From positions 1,736,001-1,800,000 of the forward strand of contig JAGTJW010000001.1 in the NCBI GenBank assembly GCA_023657425.1: 64,000 bases of DNA, given 5' to 3'. The translations under genes and the position numbers were made by a program. The DNA comes from Ideonella sp. WA131b (GTDB lineage: Bacteria; Pseudomonadota; Gammaproteobacteria; Burkholderiales; Burkholderiaceae_C). The stretch's first letter is position 1; each line of letters opens with the position of its first letter. Shown piece by piece: positions 8,819-20,362 of the stretch. The notes under the pieces are model-generated. The model was not told where the DNA came from and did no database searches. It saw nothing but the letters and a program-made list of their open reading frames with translations.

Positions 8819-8944
8819 GGCGGGGCTGGATTTCCGCCGCCCACGCTCCCAGGCTGCCAAGATTGGCGAGCCGTCCTCTGTCGTTGGGGAGGCAAGGGGG
8901 CAACAAGCCAGAAGAACCCAAGCAGCCAACGCCCGCCGAAACGA

Positions 8945-8969
8945 CGAAGCCCCGCAGTGCGGGGCTTCG
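8945..8969 (-). terminator. Hairpin, probable terminator of tRNA-Pro
   Basis: A perfect 11-bp stem (CGAAGCCCCGC against GCGGGGCTTCG) with a 3-nt loop lies 36 nt downstream of tRNA-Pro on the minus strand. Only a short TTT follows at 8938-8940, so termination may be weak. Confidence 0.6.
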
Positions 8970-9004
8970 CAAGTCCTTGGAGTCCTTGAGATTCCAAGAA
9001 ATCC

Positions 9005-9081
9005 TGGTCGGGGTGAGAGGATTCGAACCTCCGGCCTCTACGTCCCGAACGTAGCGCTCTACCAGGCTAAGCTACACCCCG
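9005..9081 (-). tRNA. tRNA-Pro (CGG anticodon)
   Basis: The minus strand folds into a complete cloverleaf: 7-bp acceptor CGGGGTG/CACCCCG, D arm with AGCCTGGTAGAGC, anticodon stem CTACG/CGTAG with loop TTCGGGA, T arm GGAGGTTCGAATCCTCT, discriminator A and an encoded CCA. The anticodon CGG reads CCG, a frequent proline codon in this GC-rich genome. Confidence 0.95.
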
Positions 9082-9096
9082 TTTCGGGCGTCGCGC

Positions 9097-10080
9097 TCAG
9101 GAAGACCTGTTCACCGCCCGAACCGATAATTCTAGCAGAGCTTCGCGGGCCCTCGACGGCGGCAGCTTGGCCAACGCCTGGCGCGCTGAGTCGGCCTCGG
9201 CCTGGGCGGCGTCGCGCGTGCCCTGCAGCGCACCCGTGCGGCGGACGATCGCCAGGATCTCATCGAGACGGTGCTCGCCGCCGAGCTCGATCGCCTCGCG
9301 CAGCGTCTCCCGCTCACGCGGCGTGGCGCGCGCCATTGCCAGCAACAGCGGCAGTGTGGGCTTGCCCTCGCGCAGGTCGTCGCCGACGTTCTTGCCGAGT
9401 TTGTGGCTGTCGCCTTCGTAGTCAAGAAGATCATCGACGAGTTGGAAGGCCGTTCCCAGTGCGCGGCCGTAGGCCCCGGCGGCCTCCTCGACCTCGGCCG
9501 AGGCTCCGGCCACCACGGCGCCCAGCCGGGCGCTGGCCTCGAACAGCTTCGCAGTCTTGAATCGGATGACCTGCAGGTAGTCCTCGATCGTGAGATCGGG
9601 GTCGTGCATGTTCATCAGCTGCAGCACCTCGCCTTCGGCGATGACGTTGGTGGCGTCGGCCAGCACGCGCAGCACGTGCATGCGGTTGACCGACACCATC
9701 ATCTGGAAGGCTCGCGAGTACAGGAAATCGCCCACCAGCACGCTGGCAGCGTTGCCGAACATGGTGTTCGCGGTGGCGCGACCGCGCCGCAAGGCCGACT
9801 CGTCGACAACGTCGTCGTGCAGCAGCGTGGCGGTGTGGATGAACTCCACGATGGCCGCAAGCTCGTGGCGCTCGGGGCCATCGAAGCCCAGGGCTTCGGA
9901 GAACAGCAGCACCAGCCGTGGCCGGATCCGCTTGCCGCCGGCGCCGACGATGTACTGCGAAATCTGGTTGACCAGCGCCACGCGCGACGCGAGCCGCTCG
10001 CGGATGACCTCATCAACCCTCCGCATCGCCGTGTCCAGCGGGTCGGCGGCAGCAATGACGGGGACGGTGGCGTTCAGCAC
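9097..10080 (-). CDS. ispB: Octaprenyl/polyprenyl diphosphate synthase (trans type)
   Basis: Makes the polyprenyl side chain of ubiquinone from FPP and IPP. The product shows GAGGKRIRP, the first Asp-rich motif LLHDDVVDES, and the second Asp-rich motif LVDDLLDYEG, with the FKTAKLFEAS block between them, as in IspB. I chose GTG at 10080 (327 residues, close to the family's 320-325) because a TATAAT box ends 24 nt upstream, which makes the ATG at 10194 unlikely to be on the transcript. ATG at 10026 is an alternative. It diverges from rplU, an arrangement common in proteobacteria. Confidence 0.9.
   Translation of the reverse strand: MLNATVPVIAAADPLDTAMRRVDEVIRERLASRVALVNQISQYIVGAGGKRIRPRLVLLFSEALGFDGPERHELAAIVEFIHTATLLHDDVVDESALRRGRATANTMFGNAASVLVGDFLYSRAFQMMVSVNRMHVLRVLADATNVIAEGEVLQLMNMHDPDLTIEDYLQVIRFKTAKLFEASARLGAVVAGASAEVEEAAGAYGRALGTAFQLVDDLLDYEGDSHKLGKNVGDDLREGKPTLPLLLAMARATPRERETLREAIELGGEHRLDEILAIVRRTGALQGTRDAAQAEADSARQALAKLPPSRAREALLELSVRAVNRSS
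9129..9134 (-). promoter_or_regulatory. Candidate -10 box for tRNA-Pro
   Basis: TAGAAT on the minus strand lies within the 3' end of the polyprenyl synthase gene, 47 nt before the tRNA 5' end. No good -35 hexamer is visible at 16-18 nt, so the call rests on the -10 match in an otherwise GC-rich stretch. Confidence 0.35.
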
Positions 10081-10104
10081 GGCGGATGACGACTGCAGGT
10101 GCTG

Positions 10105-10110
10105 ATTATA
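10105..10110 (-). promoter_or_regulatory. -10 box (TATAAT) for ispB
   Basis: A perfect TATAAT on the minus strand, 24 nt before the proposed GTG start. The region 16-18 nt upstream is GC-rich with no clear TTGACA. It supports a start at or downstream of 10080. Confidence 0.5.
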
Positions 10111-10182
10111 GGAAGTCCGCCGGGTCGGCCGTTCCGCCAGACGCGGCGCCAGGCTGCGGGCCGGCTGCATGATCCTCCGCCG

Positions 10183-10191
10183 TGCTATATT
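10183..10191 (+). promoter_or_regulatory. Extended -10 promoter of rplU-rpmA
   Basis: TGCTATATT is a TGn plus -10 hexamer, about 40 nt before the rplU start, in the divergent ispB/rplU region. The -35 is poor, as expected for an extended -10 promoter. Confidence 0.45.
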
Positions 10192-10237
10192 CAAAGGCTC
10201 TGCGCCAAGCGCGGAGCTTCACTGAAAGGTCCTCCAC

Positions 10238-10549
10238 ATGTACGCGGTCATAAAAACCGGTGGCAAGCAATACAAGGTCGCTGCCGGCGAAAAGATCAAG
10301 GTAGAACAGATTGCTGCGGACGTGGGCCAGGAGATCACCATCGAGCAGGTCCTCGCCGTGGGCGAGGGCGCTGAGCTGAAGGTGGGTACGCCCTGGGTCG
10401 CGGGTGCGAGCGTCATGGCCACGGTCGTGGCCCATGGCAAGCACGACAAGGTGCGCATCTTCAAGATGCGTCGCCGCAAGCACTATCAAAAGCACGGCGG
10501 CCACCGCCAGACCTACACCGAGCTGCAGATCGCTGCGGTCAACGGCTAA
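10238..10549 (+). CDS. rplU: 50S ribosomal protein L21
   Basis: A 103-residue protein of the large ribosomal subunit. It begins [18 protein letters not shown] and carries the C-terminal signature [16 protein letters not shown], both characteristic of bL21. The length is normal. An AAAGGT element precedes the ATG. It is 12 nt upstream of rpmA and very probably co-transcribed. Confidence 0.98.
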   Translation: MYAVIKTGGKQYKVAAGEKIKVEQIAADVGQEITIEQVLAVGEGAELKVGTPWVAGASVMATVVAHGKHDKVRIFKMRRRKHYQKHGGHRQTYTELQIAAVNG

Positions 10550-10561
10550 GGAGCACTCACC

Positions 10562-10819
10562 ATGGCACAGAAAAAGGGCGGCGGCTCCACCCGCAACGGC
10601 CGCGATTCTCAGCCGAAGATGCTTGGCGTCAAGGTCTACGGCGGTCAGGCGGTCAGCGCAGGCGCGATCATCGTGCGCCAGCGCGGCACCAAGTTTCACG
10701 CCGGTCGTGGCGTGGGCATGGGCCGCGACCACACGCTGTTTGCGCTGGTCGATGGCACGGTGTCGTTCGACGTCAAGGGCGAGCTGAACCGCCAGACGGT
10801 GTTCGTCACGGCGGCCTGA
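10562..10819 (+). CDS. rpmA: 50S ribosomal protein L27
   Basis: An 85-residue bL27. It starts [19 protein letters not shown], the tail that reaches toward the peptidyl transferase centre, and contains [27 protein letters not shown] ribosome-binding site lies 8 nt before the ATG. It is followed by an intrinsic terminator and then obgE, the classic rplU-rpmA-obgE order. Confidence 0.98.
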   Translation: MAQKKGGGSTRNGRDSQPKMLGVKVYGGQAVSAGAIIVRQRGTKFHAGRGVGMGRDHTLFALVDGTVSFDVKGELNRQTVFVTAA

Positions 10820-10839
10820 GCGGCACGCTTCCTTACCGC

Positions 10840-10869
10840 GAAGCCCCGGCCCGCCGGGGCTTCTTCGTT
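10840..10869 (+). terminator. Intrinsic terminator after rpmA
   Basis: GAAGCCCCGGC pairs perfectly with GCCGGGGCTTC (10840-10850 and 10853-10863) and is followed by TTCGTT. It may only partly end transcription, because obgE begins 15 nt later and no other promoter for it is evident. Confidence 0.7.
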
Positions 10870-10871
10870 GA

Positions 10872-13102
<2,231 letters not shown>

Positions 13103-13687
13103 TCACCCCGTGGGTTCGCCGCCCTCGGGCATCGGCGACGGGCTGGTGTTGCGCGCCTCGGGCCCCTGCCGTCTGGCCCGCAGTCCCGTGCGCAGATAAC
13201 GGTTTTGGTGATTGGTGCGCGGCAGGTAGCGGGCCAGTTCGGTAAGCGCCAACTCATAGACGCCGCGCTTGAACTCGATGACCATGTCCAGCGGTACCCA
13301 GTAGTCGTTCCAACGCCAGGCGTCGAACTCAGGGTGATCGGTGGCGCGCAGGTTCATGTCGCTGTCGCGGCCGAGCAGGCGCAGCAGGAACCAGATCTGC
13401 TTCTGGCCACGGTAATGACCGCGTGCTTCCCTGCGGATGAAGTGGTCGGGCACCTCGTAGCGCAGCCAGTCGCGCGTGCGCCCCATGATCTGCACATGAT
13501 CGGGGCGCAAGCCGACTTCCTCGTGCAACTCGCGCAGCATCGCCTGCTCCGGCGTTTCGCCATGCTGGATGCCGCCCTGCGGGAACTGCCAGGAGTGCGT
13601 GCGGAGGCGTTTGCCCCAGAACACCTGATTGCGCGAGTTCAGCAGAACGATGCCGACGTTGGGCCTGAAGCCTTCCCGGTCGAGCAT
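13103..13687 (-). CDS. rppH: RNA pyrophosphohydrolase (Nudix)
   Basis: Removes pyrophosphate from 5'-triphosphate mRNA and so starts RNase E-dependent decay. The 194-residue product begins [17 protein letters not shown] and holds the Nudix box from [15 protein letters not shown] to ELHEEVGL near residues 39-61, then [21 protein letters not shown] and the family block [14 protein letters not shown]. The C-terminal 30 residues are variable. It ends back to back with proB and diverges from proS. Confidence 0.95.
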   Translation of the reverse strand: MLDREGFRPNVGIVLLNSRNQVFWGKRLRTHSWQFPQGGIQHGETPEQAMLRELHEEVGLRPDHVQIMGRTRDWLRYEVPDHFIRREARGHYRGQKQIWFLLRLLGRDSDMNLRATDHPEFDAWRWNDYWVPLDMVIEFKRGVYELALTELARYLPRTNHQNRYLRTGLRARRQGPEARNTSPSPMPEGGEPTG

Positions 13688-13852
13688 AATGAACCCCGAT
13701 TTGTGACTGATTTCATTATTGCACCGCAACGGTGCGACCCCGGAACCCGGGAAACCCGCAACCGTTGCCGGCATGCAGTCAGCAGGCGGCTTCGGCGCTG
13801 GAGGGGTGCTTGCCCGGCAGGGCCGACACGCCGGGCCCACCCGAAGAGCCAC

Positions 13853-15607
13853 ATGAAAGCCTCCCAGACCCTCATCTCCACCCTCAAGGAAGCGCCCTCC
13901 GACGCAGAGGTCGCCAGCCACCGGCTGATGATGCGCGCCGGCTTCATCAAGCGGCTCGGCGCCGGCATCTACAGCTACATGCCTCTGGGCCTTCGTGTGA
14001 TCCGCAAGGTCGAGGCCATCATCCGAGAGGAGATGGTGCGTGCCGGCGCCGTGGAGTTGCTGATGCCCGTGGTTCAGCCTGCCGAGTTGTGGATGGAGAC
14101 CGGCCGCTTCCAGGCCTACGGCCCCGAACTGCTGCGCGTGAAGGACCGCCACCAGCGCGACTTCGTGATCCAGCCCACGAGCGAAGAGGTCATCACCGAC
14201 ATCGCCCGGCAGGAGTTGCGCAGCTACAGACAACTGCCGCGCAACTTCTTCCACATCCAGACCAAGTTCCGCGACGAGCGTCGGCCGCGCTTCGGCCTCA
14301 TGCGGGGCCGCGAGTTCACGATGAAGGACGCGTACTCCTTTGACCGTGACAAGAACAGCGCGCTGAAGAGCTACCAGCTCATGTTCGAGGCCTACAGGCA
14401 CATCTTCGACCGCTTCGGCCTGCAGTACCGGGCCGTGGCTGCCGACACCGGCGCCATCGGCGGCGACGCCTCGCACGAGTTCCAGGTGATCGCCGACACG
14501 GGGGAGGATGCGATCGTCTACTGCCCCAACAGCGACTACGCCGCCAACATCGAACTCGCCGAGGCCCTGCCGCTCATCGTGCAGCGTGGCGCGGCCACGC
14601 AGGAGATGGCGCAGACCCCCACGCCCGGCAAGAGCACCTGCGAAGACGTGGCGGAGCTGCTGAGGCTGCCGCTGGCGCAGACCGTGAAGTCCCTGGTGCT
14701 GGCGACCGACGAGCTCGACGACAAGGGCGACATCGCCAAGACGACGGTGTGGCTGCTGCTCGTGCGCGGCGACCACAGCCTCAACGAGGTGAAAACCGGG
14801 AAGGTGCCGGGCCTGAAGGCCGGCTGGCGCTTCGCCACCGTGGCCGAGATCGAGGCGCACTTCGGCTGCAAGCCCGGCTACCTGGGGCCGATCGGCCTGA
14901 AGATGCCCGTCAAGGTCGTGGCCGACCGCACCGTGGCGAACATGGCCGACTTCGTCTGCGGCGCCAACGAGCCCGACGTCCACCTGACGGGCGTCAACTG
15001 GGGCCGCGATCTGCCCGAACCCGATCTGGTGGCCGACATCCGCAACGTCGTGGTCGGCGACCCCAGTCCCGATGGTCAGGGCGCGCTCGCCATTCAGCGC
15101 GGCATCGAGGTGGGCCATGTCTTCTACCTCGGCACCAAGAAGTACAGCGTGCCGATGGGTGCCACTTTCCTGGACGAGAACGGCAAGCCCCAGCCCTTCG
15201 AGATGGGTTGCTACGGCATCGGCGTGACGCGCGTGCTGGGCGCGGCCATCGAGCAGAACTTTGATGAGCGCGGCATGATCTGGCCGGCGGCGATTGCGCC
15301 TTTCGAGTGTGTGATCTGCCCCATCGGCATGGACCGCAGCCCCGACGTGAAGGCCGCCGCGGAGCAGCTGCACGACGAGCTGGCTGCCGCCGGCATCGAC
15401 GTGGTGCTCGACGACCGCGGCGAGCGCCCCGGGGCCATGTTCGCCGACTGGGAACTGATCGGCGTGCCGTTGCGACTGGTGATTTCCGACCGCGGCCTGA
15501 AGGCCGGTACGGTGGAGATGCAAGGCCGGCGCGACAGCGGCGCCACCGTGGTGCCGCTGGCCGAGGCGGCCGCCAAGGCCGTGGCGGCGCTGCCCGCTCG
15601 CCACTGA
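13853..15607 (+). CDS. proS: Prolyl-tRNA synthetase (bacterial type with editing domain)
   Basis: Charges tRNA-Pro with proline. The 584-residue product starts [19 protein letters not shown], with class II motif 1 around [12 protein letters not shown]-like residues, motif 2 at [21 protein letters not shown] and motif 3 at [13 protein letters not shown]. The INS editing domain is inserted at about 220-430 and contains KSLVLATD. The C-terminal anticodon-binding domain follows (ECVICPIG). The ATG was chosen because it begins the conserved block; the long upstream open frame is antisense to rppH. Confidence 0.97.
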   Translation: MKASQTLISTLKEAPSDAEVASHRLMMRAGFIKRLGAGIYSYMPLGLRVIRKVEAIIREEMVRAGAVELLMPVVQPAELWMETGRFQAYGPELLRVKDRHQRDFVIQPTSEEVITDIARQELRSYRQLPRNFFHIQTKFRDERRPRFGLMRGREFTMKDAYSFDRDKNSALKSYQLMFEAYRHIFDRFGLQYRAVAADTGAIGGDASHEFQVIADTGEDAIVYCPNSDYAANIELAEALPLIVQRGAATQEMAQTPTPGKSTCEDVAELLRLPLAQTVKSLVLATDELDDKGDIAKTTVWLLLVRGDHSLNEVKTGKVPGLKAGWRFATVAEIEAHFGCKPGYLGPIGLKMPVKVVADRTVANMADFVCGANEPDVHLTGVNWGRDLPEPDLVADIRNVVVGDPSPDGQGALAIQRGIEVGHVFYLGTKKYSVPMGATFLDENGKPQPFEMGCYGIGVTRVLGAAIEQNFDERGMIWPAAIAPFECVICPIGMDRSPDVKAAAEQLHDELAAAGIDVVLDDRGERPGAMFADWELIGVPLRLVISDRGLKAGTVEMQGRRDSGATVVPLAEAAAKAVAALPARH

Positions 15608-15630
15608 GCGGCTGGCGACCCGCCGAGCCT

Positions 15631-16755
15631 GTGTCGAGAGGGGTTCGCGAGCCACTCCCGGATGCGCTGCGTGCGCTGGCGCTGCTGGGCGTGCTCGTGG
15701 TCAATGCCGCAGTTTATCTCAGCAGCCCCTGGGGCGCCTTGCTGGGCGACGCGGCCGCGCGGGCGGGCGGTGCTGCGCGGCTGCTGCAGGGCTTGTGCGC
15801 TTTTCTTGTCCAGGGCAAGGCGTATCCCATCCTGGCCTTCCTGTTTGGCATGAGCCTCGCGATGGCGCTGGCCAGCCGGCCGCAGGCTGAGGCCCTGGAG
15901 CGCGCGCGGTCGCGCCAGCGCTGGCTGCTGGTGCTCGGGGTGCTGCATGGCGTCTTCATCTACTTCGGCGACATCCTCACCATGTACGCGCTGATCGGTG
16001 GGCTGGTGCTGCGCCACGCCACGGCGCCCTGGGGGCGCTTGCGCCGGGTGCTGCGACGCGCGCTCATCTGGGCCCTGGTGGTGGGTGCCGTGGCGGCCGT
16101 GGTGGTGCTGGCGGGCCTGGCATGGGCTCCGGCCGCCGACCTCGGCGCAGACGCCGAGCCCAACTTCACCGACGTGGCCAGCTGGCCCGAGTTCTGGCGG
16201 CTGAACGCCGAGGGCTATCTGTTCATCCAGGTCGGGACCCTGTTCATCGGCTTCGCCCTGCTGCGACTGCTGATGCTGGCGGGAGTTGCCGCGGCGCGCC
16301 TGCGCTGGTTGACGCATCGGCGCTGGGAGCAGCAGCGCCTGCAGCTGCTGCGCCGTTGGGCCTGGCCTGCGCTCGTGCTCAATGCGGTCTATGGCCTGGG
16401 CTATGTCGTCTTCGGCGGCGACCGCGCCGCCCTGGGCATGGTTGAGCTGCTGGGCTTTTCGGTCGGGCCGCTGCTGTCGATGGTGATGGTGACCGCACTG
16501 GCCCAGCATGCGCGGCACGCGCGCTGGCCGCAGGCACTGGCACCCTTGGGCCAACGCACGCTCACGCTGTACGTGGGCCATGGCCTGTTCTGCGTGCTGC
16601 TCTTCAGCGGTGTCGGGCTGGGTCTGCAGCCAGGCCCCTTCGGCCTGCTTGCATTCGCGCTCCTGCTGTGGGCGGCGGCCGGGTTGGCAGCGCACACGAG
16701 CGGCAAGCGCCGTTGGCCGCTCGAAGCCTGGATGGCCTGGGCAATCCGGCGATGA
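15631..16755 (+). CDS. DUF418 family membrane protein (YeiB-like)
   Basis: A 374-residue polytopic membrane protein with about eight to ten hydrophobic segments. It starts with an [17 protein letters not shown] block and later has a charged loop [30 protein letters not shown] and [12 protein letters not shown], the pattern of the DUF418/YeiB family whose substrate is unknown. The start is GTG at 15631, 23 nt after proS; no in-frame ATG is suitable. The stop overlaps the lytic transglycosylase ATG by 4 nt. Confidence 0.8.
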   Translation: MSRGVREPLPDALRALALLGVLVVNAAVYLSSPWGALLGDAAARAGGAARLLQGLCAFLVQGKAYPILAFLFGMSLAMALASRPQAEALERARSRQRWLLVLGVLHGVFIYFGDILTMYALIGGLVLRHATAPWGRLRRVLRRALIWALVVGAVAAVVVLAGLAWAPAADLGADAEPNFTDVASWPEFWRLNAEGYLFIQVGTLFIGFALLRLLMLAGVAAARLRWLTHRRWEQQRLQLLRRWAWPALVLNAVYGLGYVVFGGDRAALGMVELLGFSVGPLLSMVMVTALAQHARHARWPQALAPLGQRTLTLYVGHGLFCVLLFSGVGLGLQPGPFGLLAFALLLWAAAGLAAHTSGKRRWPLEAWMAWAIRR

Positions 16756-17360
16756 CCAGCCGCCGTGCCTGCCTGAGCCTGCCGCTGCTGCTGTTGCCCG
16801 GCCGCACGGCCCAGGCTGGCGCCCAGTTGGAGGAGCCGCTGTCGGACGCCGTGCGCACGGCCCTGTCGGCCGCGGTGTCCGAGCGCGCGCCGCCCAAGCC
16901 CCGCTTCGCGAGCACGGACGAACGCATGGCCTATCTGCGCTGGCTGGGCGCGGCCAGCGACCGCCTCAAGCGGCGCAAGGCCGAGCACCACGTGCGCATC
17001 GAGTTCCTCGAGACCTTGTGGTACGAGAGCCGCCGCGCCGCCCTGGAGACGGCGCTGGTGCTGGGACTCATCCAGGTGGAGAGCGGCTTTCGCAAGTACG
17101 CCATCAGCCGCGCCGGCGCGCGGGGCTACATGCAGGTGATGCCGTTCTGGGCGCGCTTGATCGGCGAAGGTGACGAACGCAGGCTCTTCTATACCCAGAC
17201 GAACCTGCGTTTCGGCTGCGTGATCCTGCGCCACTACCTCGAGCGCGAGCGCGGCGATCTCGTCATGGCGCTGGGCCGCTACAACGGCAGCCACGGCCGC
17301 ATGGAGTACCCCAAGCTCGTGTTCGGCGCGCGCCGGCAGTGGGACCTCCCCAGTGCCTGA
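16752..17360 (+). CDS. Lytic transglycosylase (SLT family)
   Basis: A 202-residue secreted muramidase-like enzyme that cuts peptidoglycan glycan strands. The N-terminus SRRACLSLPLLLLPG is a signal peptide with an RR pair that could make it a weak Tat signal. The SLT domain shows IQVESGF (catalytic Glu), SRAGARGYMQVMPFW, and ALGRYNGS near the end. The gene overlaps the DUF418 stop by 4 nt. It lacks repeats or LysM domains. Confidence 0.88.
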   Translation: MTSRRACLSLPLLLLPGRTAQAGAQLEEPLSDAVRTALSAAVSERAPPKPRFASTDERMAYLRWLGAASDRLKRRKAEHHVRIEFLETLWYESRRAALETALVLGLIQVESGFRKYAISRAGARGYMQVMPFWARLIGEGDERRLFYTQTNLRFGCVILRHYLERERGDLVMALGRYNGSHGRMEYPKLVFGARRQWDLPSA

Positions 17361-17375
17361 CGCCGCGCTGCCGGG

Positions 17376-17951
17376 CTACAGCCCCTTCCAGGCCTTGGGT
17401 GCGGCGCTGGCAACGCCCACCAGGGCCAGCACGCGTTCCACGCCTTCGGCGACCATCTCGTCGATGCTGGCCGGTTTCAGGTAGAAGGCCGGCAGCGGCG
17501 GGAAGACGATGCCGCCCATCTCGGTGACGGCCGTCATGTTGCGCAGGTGGGCCAGGTTGAAGGGCGTCTCGCGCACCATCAGCACCAGCCGCCGCCGCTC
17601 CTTGAGCGTGACGTCGGCAGCCCGCGTGAGCAGGTTGTCCGACAGGCCGTGCGCGATCGCGGCCAGCGTCTTCATCGAGCACGGCGACACCACCATCGCT
17701 GCGGTGCCGAAGCTGCCGCTGGCGATGCAGGCGCCCACGTCGCCAGGTGCGTAGGCGTGGTCCGCCAGCGCCTCGAGCTCGCCGCGCGCGAGGCCCAGCT
17801 CGTGGTGCACGTTGAGCACGCCCGAGGGCGTGGCCACCAGGTGCGTCTCCACGCCCAGCGCCCGCGCGCGCTTGAGCAGCGTCACCGGGTACAGCGCGCC
17901 CGTGGCGCCGCTGATGCCCACCACCAGGCGGGCGGGCAGGGCCGCCGTCAC
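17376..17951 (-). CDS. ubiX: Flavin prenyltransferase UbiX
   Basis: Makes the prenylated FMN cofactor used by UbiD-type decarboxylases, including the ubiquinone pathway enzyme. The 191-residue product has the GISGATGALYPVTLL FMN-binding start, then SFGTAAMVVSPCSMKTLAAIAHG, VLMVRETPFNLAHLRNM and the ending GGIVFPPLPAFY. The start is GTG, one nucleotide after the grxD stop, so translation is probably coupled. Confidence 0.95.
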   Translation of the reverse strand: MTAALPARLVVGISGATGALYPVTLLKRARALGVETHLVATPSGVLNVHHELGLARGELEALADHAYAPGDVGACIASGSFGTAAMVVSPCSMKTLAAIAHGLSDNLLTRAADVTLKERRRLVLMVRETPFNLAHLRNMTAVTEMGGIVFPPLPAFYLKPASIDEMVAEGVERVLALVGVASAAPKAWKGL

Positions 17952-17952
17952 C

Positions 17953-18267
17953 TCAGGTTTTCGCCAGCAGCTGCTGCAGCTCGCCCGACTGGTACATCTC
18001 CATCATGATGTCCGAGCCGCCGACGAACTCGCCGTTGACGTAGAGCTGCGGGATCGTGGGCCAGTTGGCGTAGTCCTTGATGCCCTGGCGGACCTCGTCG
18101 TCCTCGAGCACGTTGAAGGTGCTCACGCCGCTGGCGCCCGCGGCCTTGAGGAGCTGGATGGCGCGGCCAGAGAAGCCGCACTGGGGGAACTGGGCCGTGC
18201 CCTTCATGAAGAGCATGACCTTGTGGCCCTTGACCATCTCGTCGATGCGCTGCTGGACGTCGCTCAT
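17953..18267 (-). CDS. grxD: Monothiol glutaredoxin (CGFS type)
   Basis: A 104-residue glutaredoxin with the active site PQCGFSGRA, used for [2Fe-2S] cluster binding and transfer rather than disulfide reduction. WPTIPQLYVNGEFVGGSDI is the glutathione-binding and cis-Pro region. The length and the start at MSDVQQRIDEMV fit the family. It is followed directly by ubiX. Confidence 0.96.
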   Translation of the reverse strand: MSDVQQRIDEMVKGHKVMLFMKGTAQFPQCGFSGRAIQLLKAAGASGVSTFNVLEDDEVRQGIKDYANWPTIPQLYVNGEFVGGSDIMMEMYQSGELQQLLAKT

Positions 18268-18360
18268 GGTGTTGCTTGATTGGCTGCGGAACAGGGCTGG
18301 GATCGTAGCGCCGCGCGGGAGTCAACGCAGCGGGCAGGGCGGGTGCATCGGGCGGACGGG

Positions 18361-19203
18361 TCAGTCGTGCGGCCGTCGGCCGCCGGTGCAGCGGGGGTGG
18401 CCGGCGAGGTCTCGCCGGTGGCCGAGGGCCTCGAAGCCGGCCGCCGCCAGCAACGCGGCCACGGCCTCGGCCTGCTGGAAGCCGTGCTCCAGCAGCAGCC
18501 AGCCGCCGGGCGCCAGATGCGCCGCGGCGCCGGTCACGATGGCGCGCAGGTCGGCCAGCGCATCGCCCGCAGCGGGCACCAGGGCCGTGCGTGGCTCGTG
18601 GCGCAGCGCCGGCAGGTGGGGGTCGTCGGCGCCCAGGTAGGGTGGGTTGCTCAGCACCAGGTGCAGCTGCGGCGCGGCCAGCGGCTGCCACCATGAGCCC
18701 TGCAGCCACTGCACCGGCAGGCCCAGCCGCGTGCCGTTGGCGCGTGCCACGGCCAGGGCGTCGGCGCTGGCGTCCACGGCGCGAAGCACGGCGCGCGGGC
18801 AGGCACGGGCCACGGCCAGCGCGATGGCACCGCTGCCGGTGCCCAGGTCGGCCACCTGGGGCGTGGTGATGCCGCTCAGTTCGTTGGCCAGCAACTCGAG
18901 CGCCCAGTCGACCAGCGTCTCGGTGTCGGGACGCGGATCCAGCACGGCCGGGCTCACCTTCAGTTCCAGACCGTGGAAGCCGCGCCAGCCGGTGAGGTAG
19001 GCCACGGGCTCGCCGGCGGCGCGGCGGCGCAGCAGGGCGCGCAGCTGCTCAGCCGTCGTGGCGTCCAGCGGCTCGTCGGCGTGCGCCAGCAGCCAGGCGC
19101 GCGGCCGCTGCAGCACGCAGCTGGCCAGGGCCTGGGTGTCGAAGCGGTCCAGGCCCAGCGCGCGGGCCTCGTGCAGCAGCTGCGCGAGCGTGGCCTCAGC
19201 CAC
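18361..19203 (-). CDS. prmC: Release factor glutamine methyltransferase
   Basis: Methylates the Gln of the GGQ motif in peptide release factors. The 280-residue product has an N-terminal helical domain, the SAM-binding segment [14 protein letters not shown], and the substrate motif [15 protein letters not shown] chose the GTG at 19203 because a GGGGGG run lies 7 nt upstream. The GTG at 19212 has no usable ribosome-binding site. The start overlaps the end of prfA by 8 nt, so enzyme and substrate are made from one operon. Confidence 0.93.
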   Translation of the reverse strand: MAEATLAQLLHEARALGLDRFDTQALASCVLQRPRAWLLAHADEPLDATTAEQLRALLRRRAAGEPVAYLTGWRGFHGLELKVSPAVLDPRPDTETLVDWALELLANELSGITTPQVADLGTGSGAIALAVARACPRAVLRAVDASADALAVARANGTRLGLPVQWLQGSWWQPLAAPQLHLVLSNPPYLGADDPHLPALRHEPRTALVPAAGDALADLRAIVTGAAAHLAPGGWLLLEHGFQQAEAVAALLAAAGFEALGHRRDLAGHPRCTGGRRPHD

Positions 19204-20290
19204 CGCCGCCACCCCCCAGCTCGGCCAGCTGCTCGGCTGCGCGCGCGGCCACCAGCGCGTCGATGACGTCGCCGAGGTCGCCGTCCATCACCTGCTGCAG
19301 CTTGTACAGCGTGAGGTTGATGCGGTGGTCGGTCAGCCGGCCCTGCGGAAAGTTGTAGGTGCGAATGCGGTCGCTGCGGTCGCCGCTGCCGACCAGGCTC
19401 TTGCGTGTGGCGGCTTCCTTGGCGGCGCGTTCGCTGGCTTCCTTTTCGCGCAGGCGCGCCTGCAGCACGGCCATGGCCTTGGCCTTGTTGCGGTGCTGGC
19501 TGCGGTCGTCCTGGCACTCGGCCACCAGACCCGTGGGCAGGTGCGTGATGCGGATGGCGCTGTCGGTCTTGTTGACGTGCTGGCCGCCCGCACCGCTGGC
19601 GCGGAAGGTGTCGATGCGCAGCTCGGCCGGATTGAGCGTGATGGCCTCGGCCTCATCGGGCTCGGGCATCACCGCCACCGTGCAGGCTGATGTGTGGATG
19701 CGGCCCTGGCTCTCGGTGGCGGGGACGCGCTGCACGCGGTGGCCGCCGCTTTCGAAGCGAAGCTTGCCGTAGACGCAATCGCCCTCGACACGCAGCACCA
19801 TCTCCTTGTAACCGCCCTGTTCGGAATCGTTCTGCGACAGCACCTCGGTGCGCCAGCCCTGACGCTCGCAGAATCGCAGGTAAAGGCGCGCCAGGTCGCC
19901 GGCGAACAGCGCGCTCTCGTCACCGCCGGTGCCGGCGCGGATCTCGAGGAAGGCGTTGCGCTCGTCGTCGGGGTCCTTGGGCAGAAGGGCGGTCTGCAGC
20001 TCGGCTTCCAAGCCCTGCATCTCGGCCTCGGCGCTGGCGATTTCTTCTGCGGCCATGGCCGCCATCTCGGCGTCGTCGCCGTCCAGCAGCTCGCGCGCCG
20101 CGGCGGCGTCGGCCTCGCGCTGGCGATAGCGCTGCCAGCGCGTGACGATGCCCTGCACCTCGGCCTGCTCGCGCAGCAGGGCGCGGTAGCGCTGGGCGTC
20201 GGCGGCCACGCCGGGGTCGGACAGCGTGGCGTCGAGCTCGGCCAGGCGCAGGGCCAGGCGCTCGAAGCGGTTGCGCAGGGTGGGGTTCAT
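19196..20290 (-). CDS. prfA: Peptide chain release factor 1
   Basis: Recognises UAA and UAG and triggers peptide release. The 364-residue product has the N-terminal helical domain, an [13 protein letters not shown] segment and the catalytic [13 protein letters not shown] motif, followed by basic residues and the C-terminal [12 protein letters not shown] block. The start ATG precedes [12 protein letters not shown]. It is the substrate of the downstream prmC product. Confidence 0.97.
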   Translation of the reverse strand: MNPTLRNRFERLALRLAELDATLSDPGVAADAQRYRALLREQAEVQGIVTRWQRYRQREADAAAARELLDGDDAEMAAMAAEEIASAEAEMQGLEAELQTALLPKDPDDERNAFLEIRAGTGGDESALFAGDLARLYLRFCERQGWRTEVLSQNDSEQGGYKEMVLRVEGDCVYGKLRFESGGHRVQRVPATESQGRIHTSACTVAVMPEPDEAEAITLNPAELRIDTFRASGAGGQHVNKTDSAIRITHLPTGLVAECQDDRSQHRNKAKAMAVLQARLREKEASERAAKEAATRKSLVGSGDRSDRIRTYNFPQGRLTDHRINLTLYKLQQVMDGDLGDVIDALVAARAAEQLAELGGGGGG

Positions 20291-20362
20291 GGGGCAGGCA
20301 GGCCAGGACGCACGGCCCGGCCAAGGCGCGCCGCAGAGCACGCCGACCCGGCCGTGCCGGTG

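Larger units (their letters stand above)
8596..9004. other. 409-nt intergenic region between pilB and tRNA-Pro
   Basis: No convincing coding sequence is seen on either strand. It holds a large nested inverted repeat (8720-8818) and a hairpin (8945-8969) that probably ends tRNA-Pro transcription. The pilB promoter and 5' leader must lie here. I could not identify a clear sigma-70 or sigma-54 promoter for pilB. Confidence 0.6.

Noticed and set aside
9005-9081. Considered whether the tRNA was read as Arg (anticodon shifted by one)
   Set aside because: The 7-nt loop TTCGGGA with T at position 33 fixes the anticodon as CGG, proline.
13701-13735. Possible promoter TTGTGA and hairpin between rppH and proS
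   Set aside because: No matching -10 lies at the right spacing for proS, and the minus-strand AATAAT has no -35 partner.
13688-15655. Long minus-strand frame extending rppH upstream to 850 residues, antisense to proS
   Set aside because: RppH homology begins at MLDREGF (13687). The upstream part is a shadow of proS.
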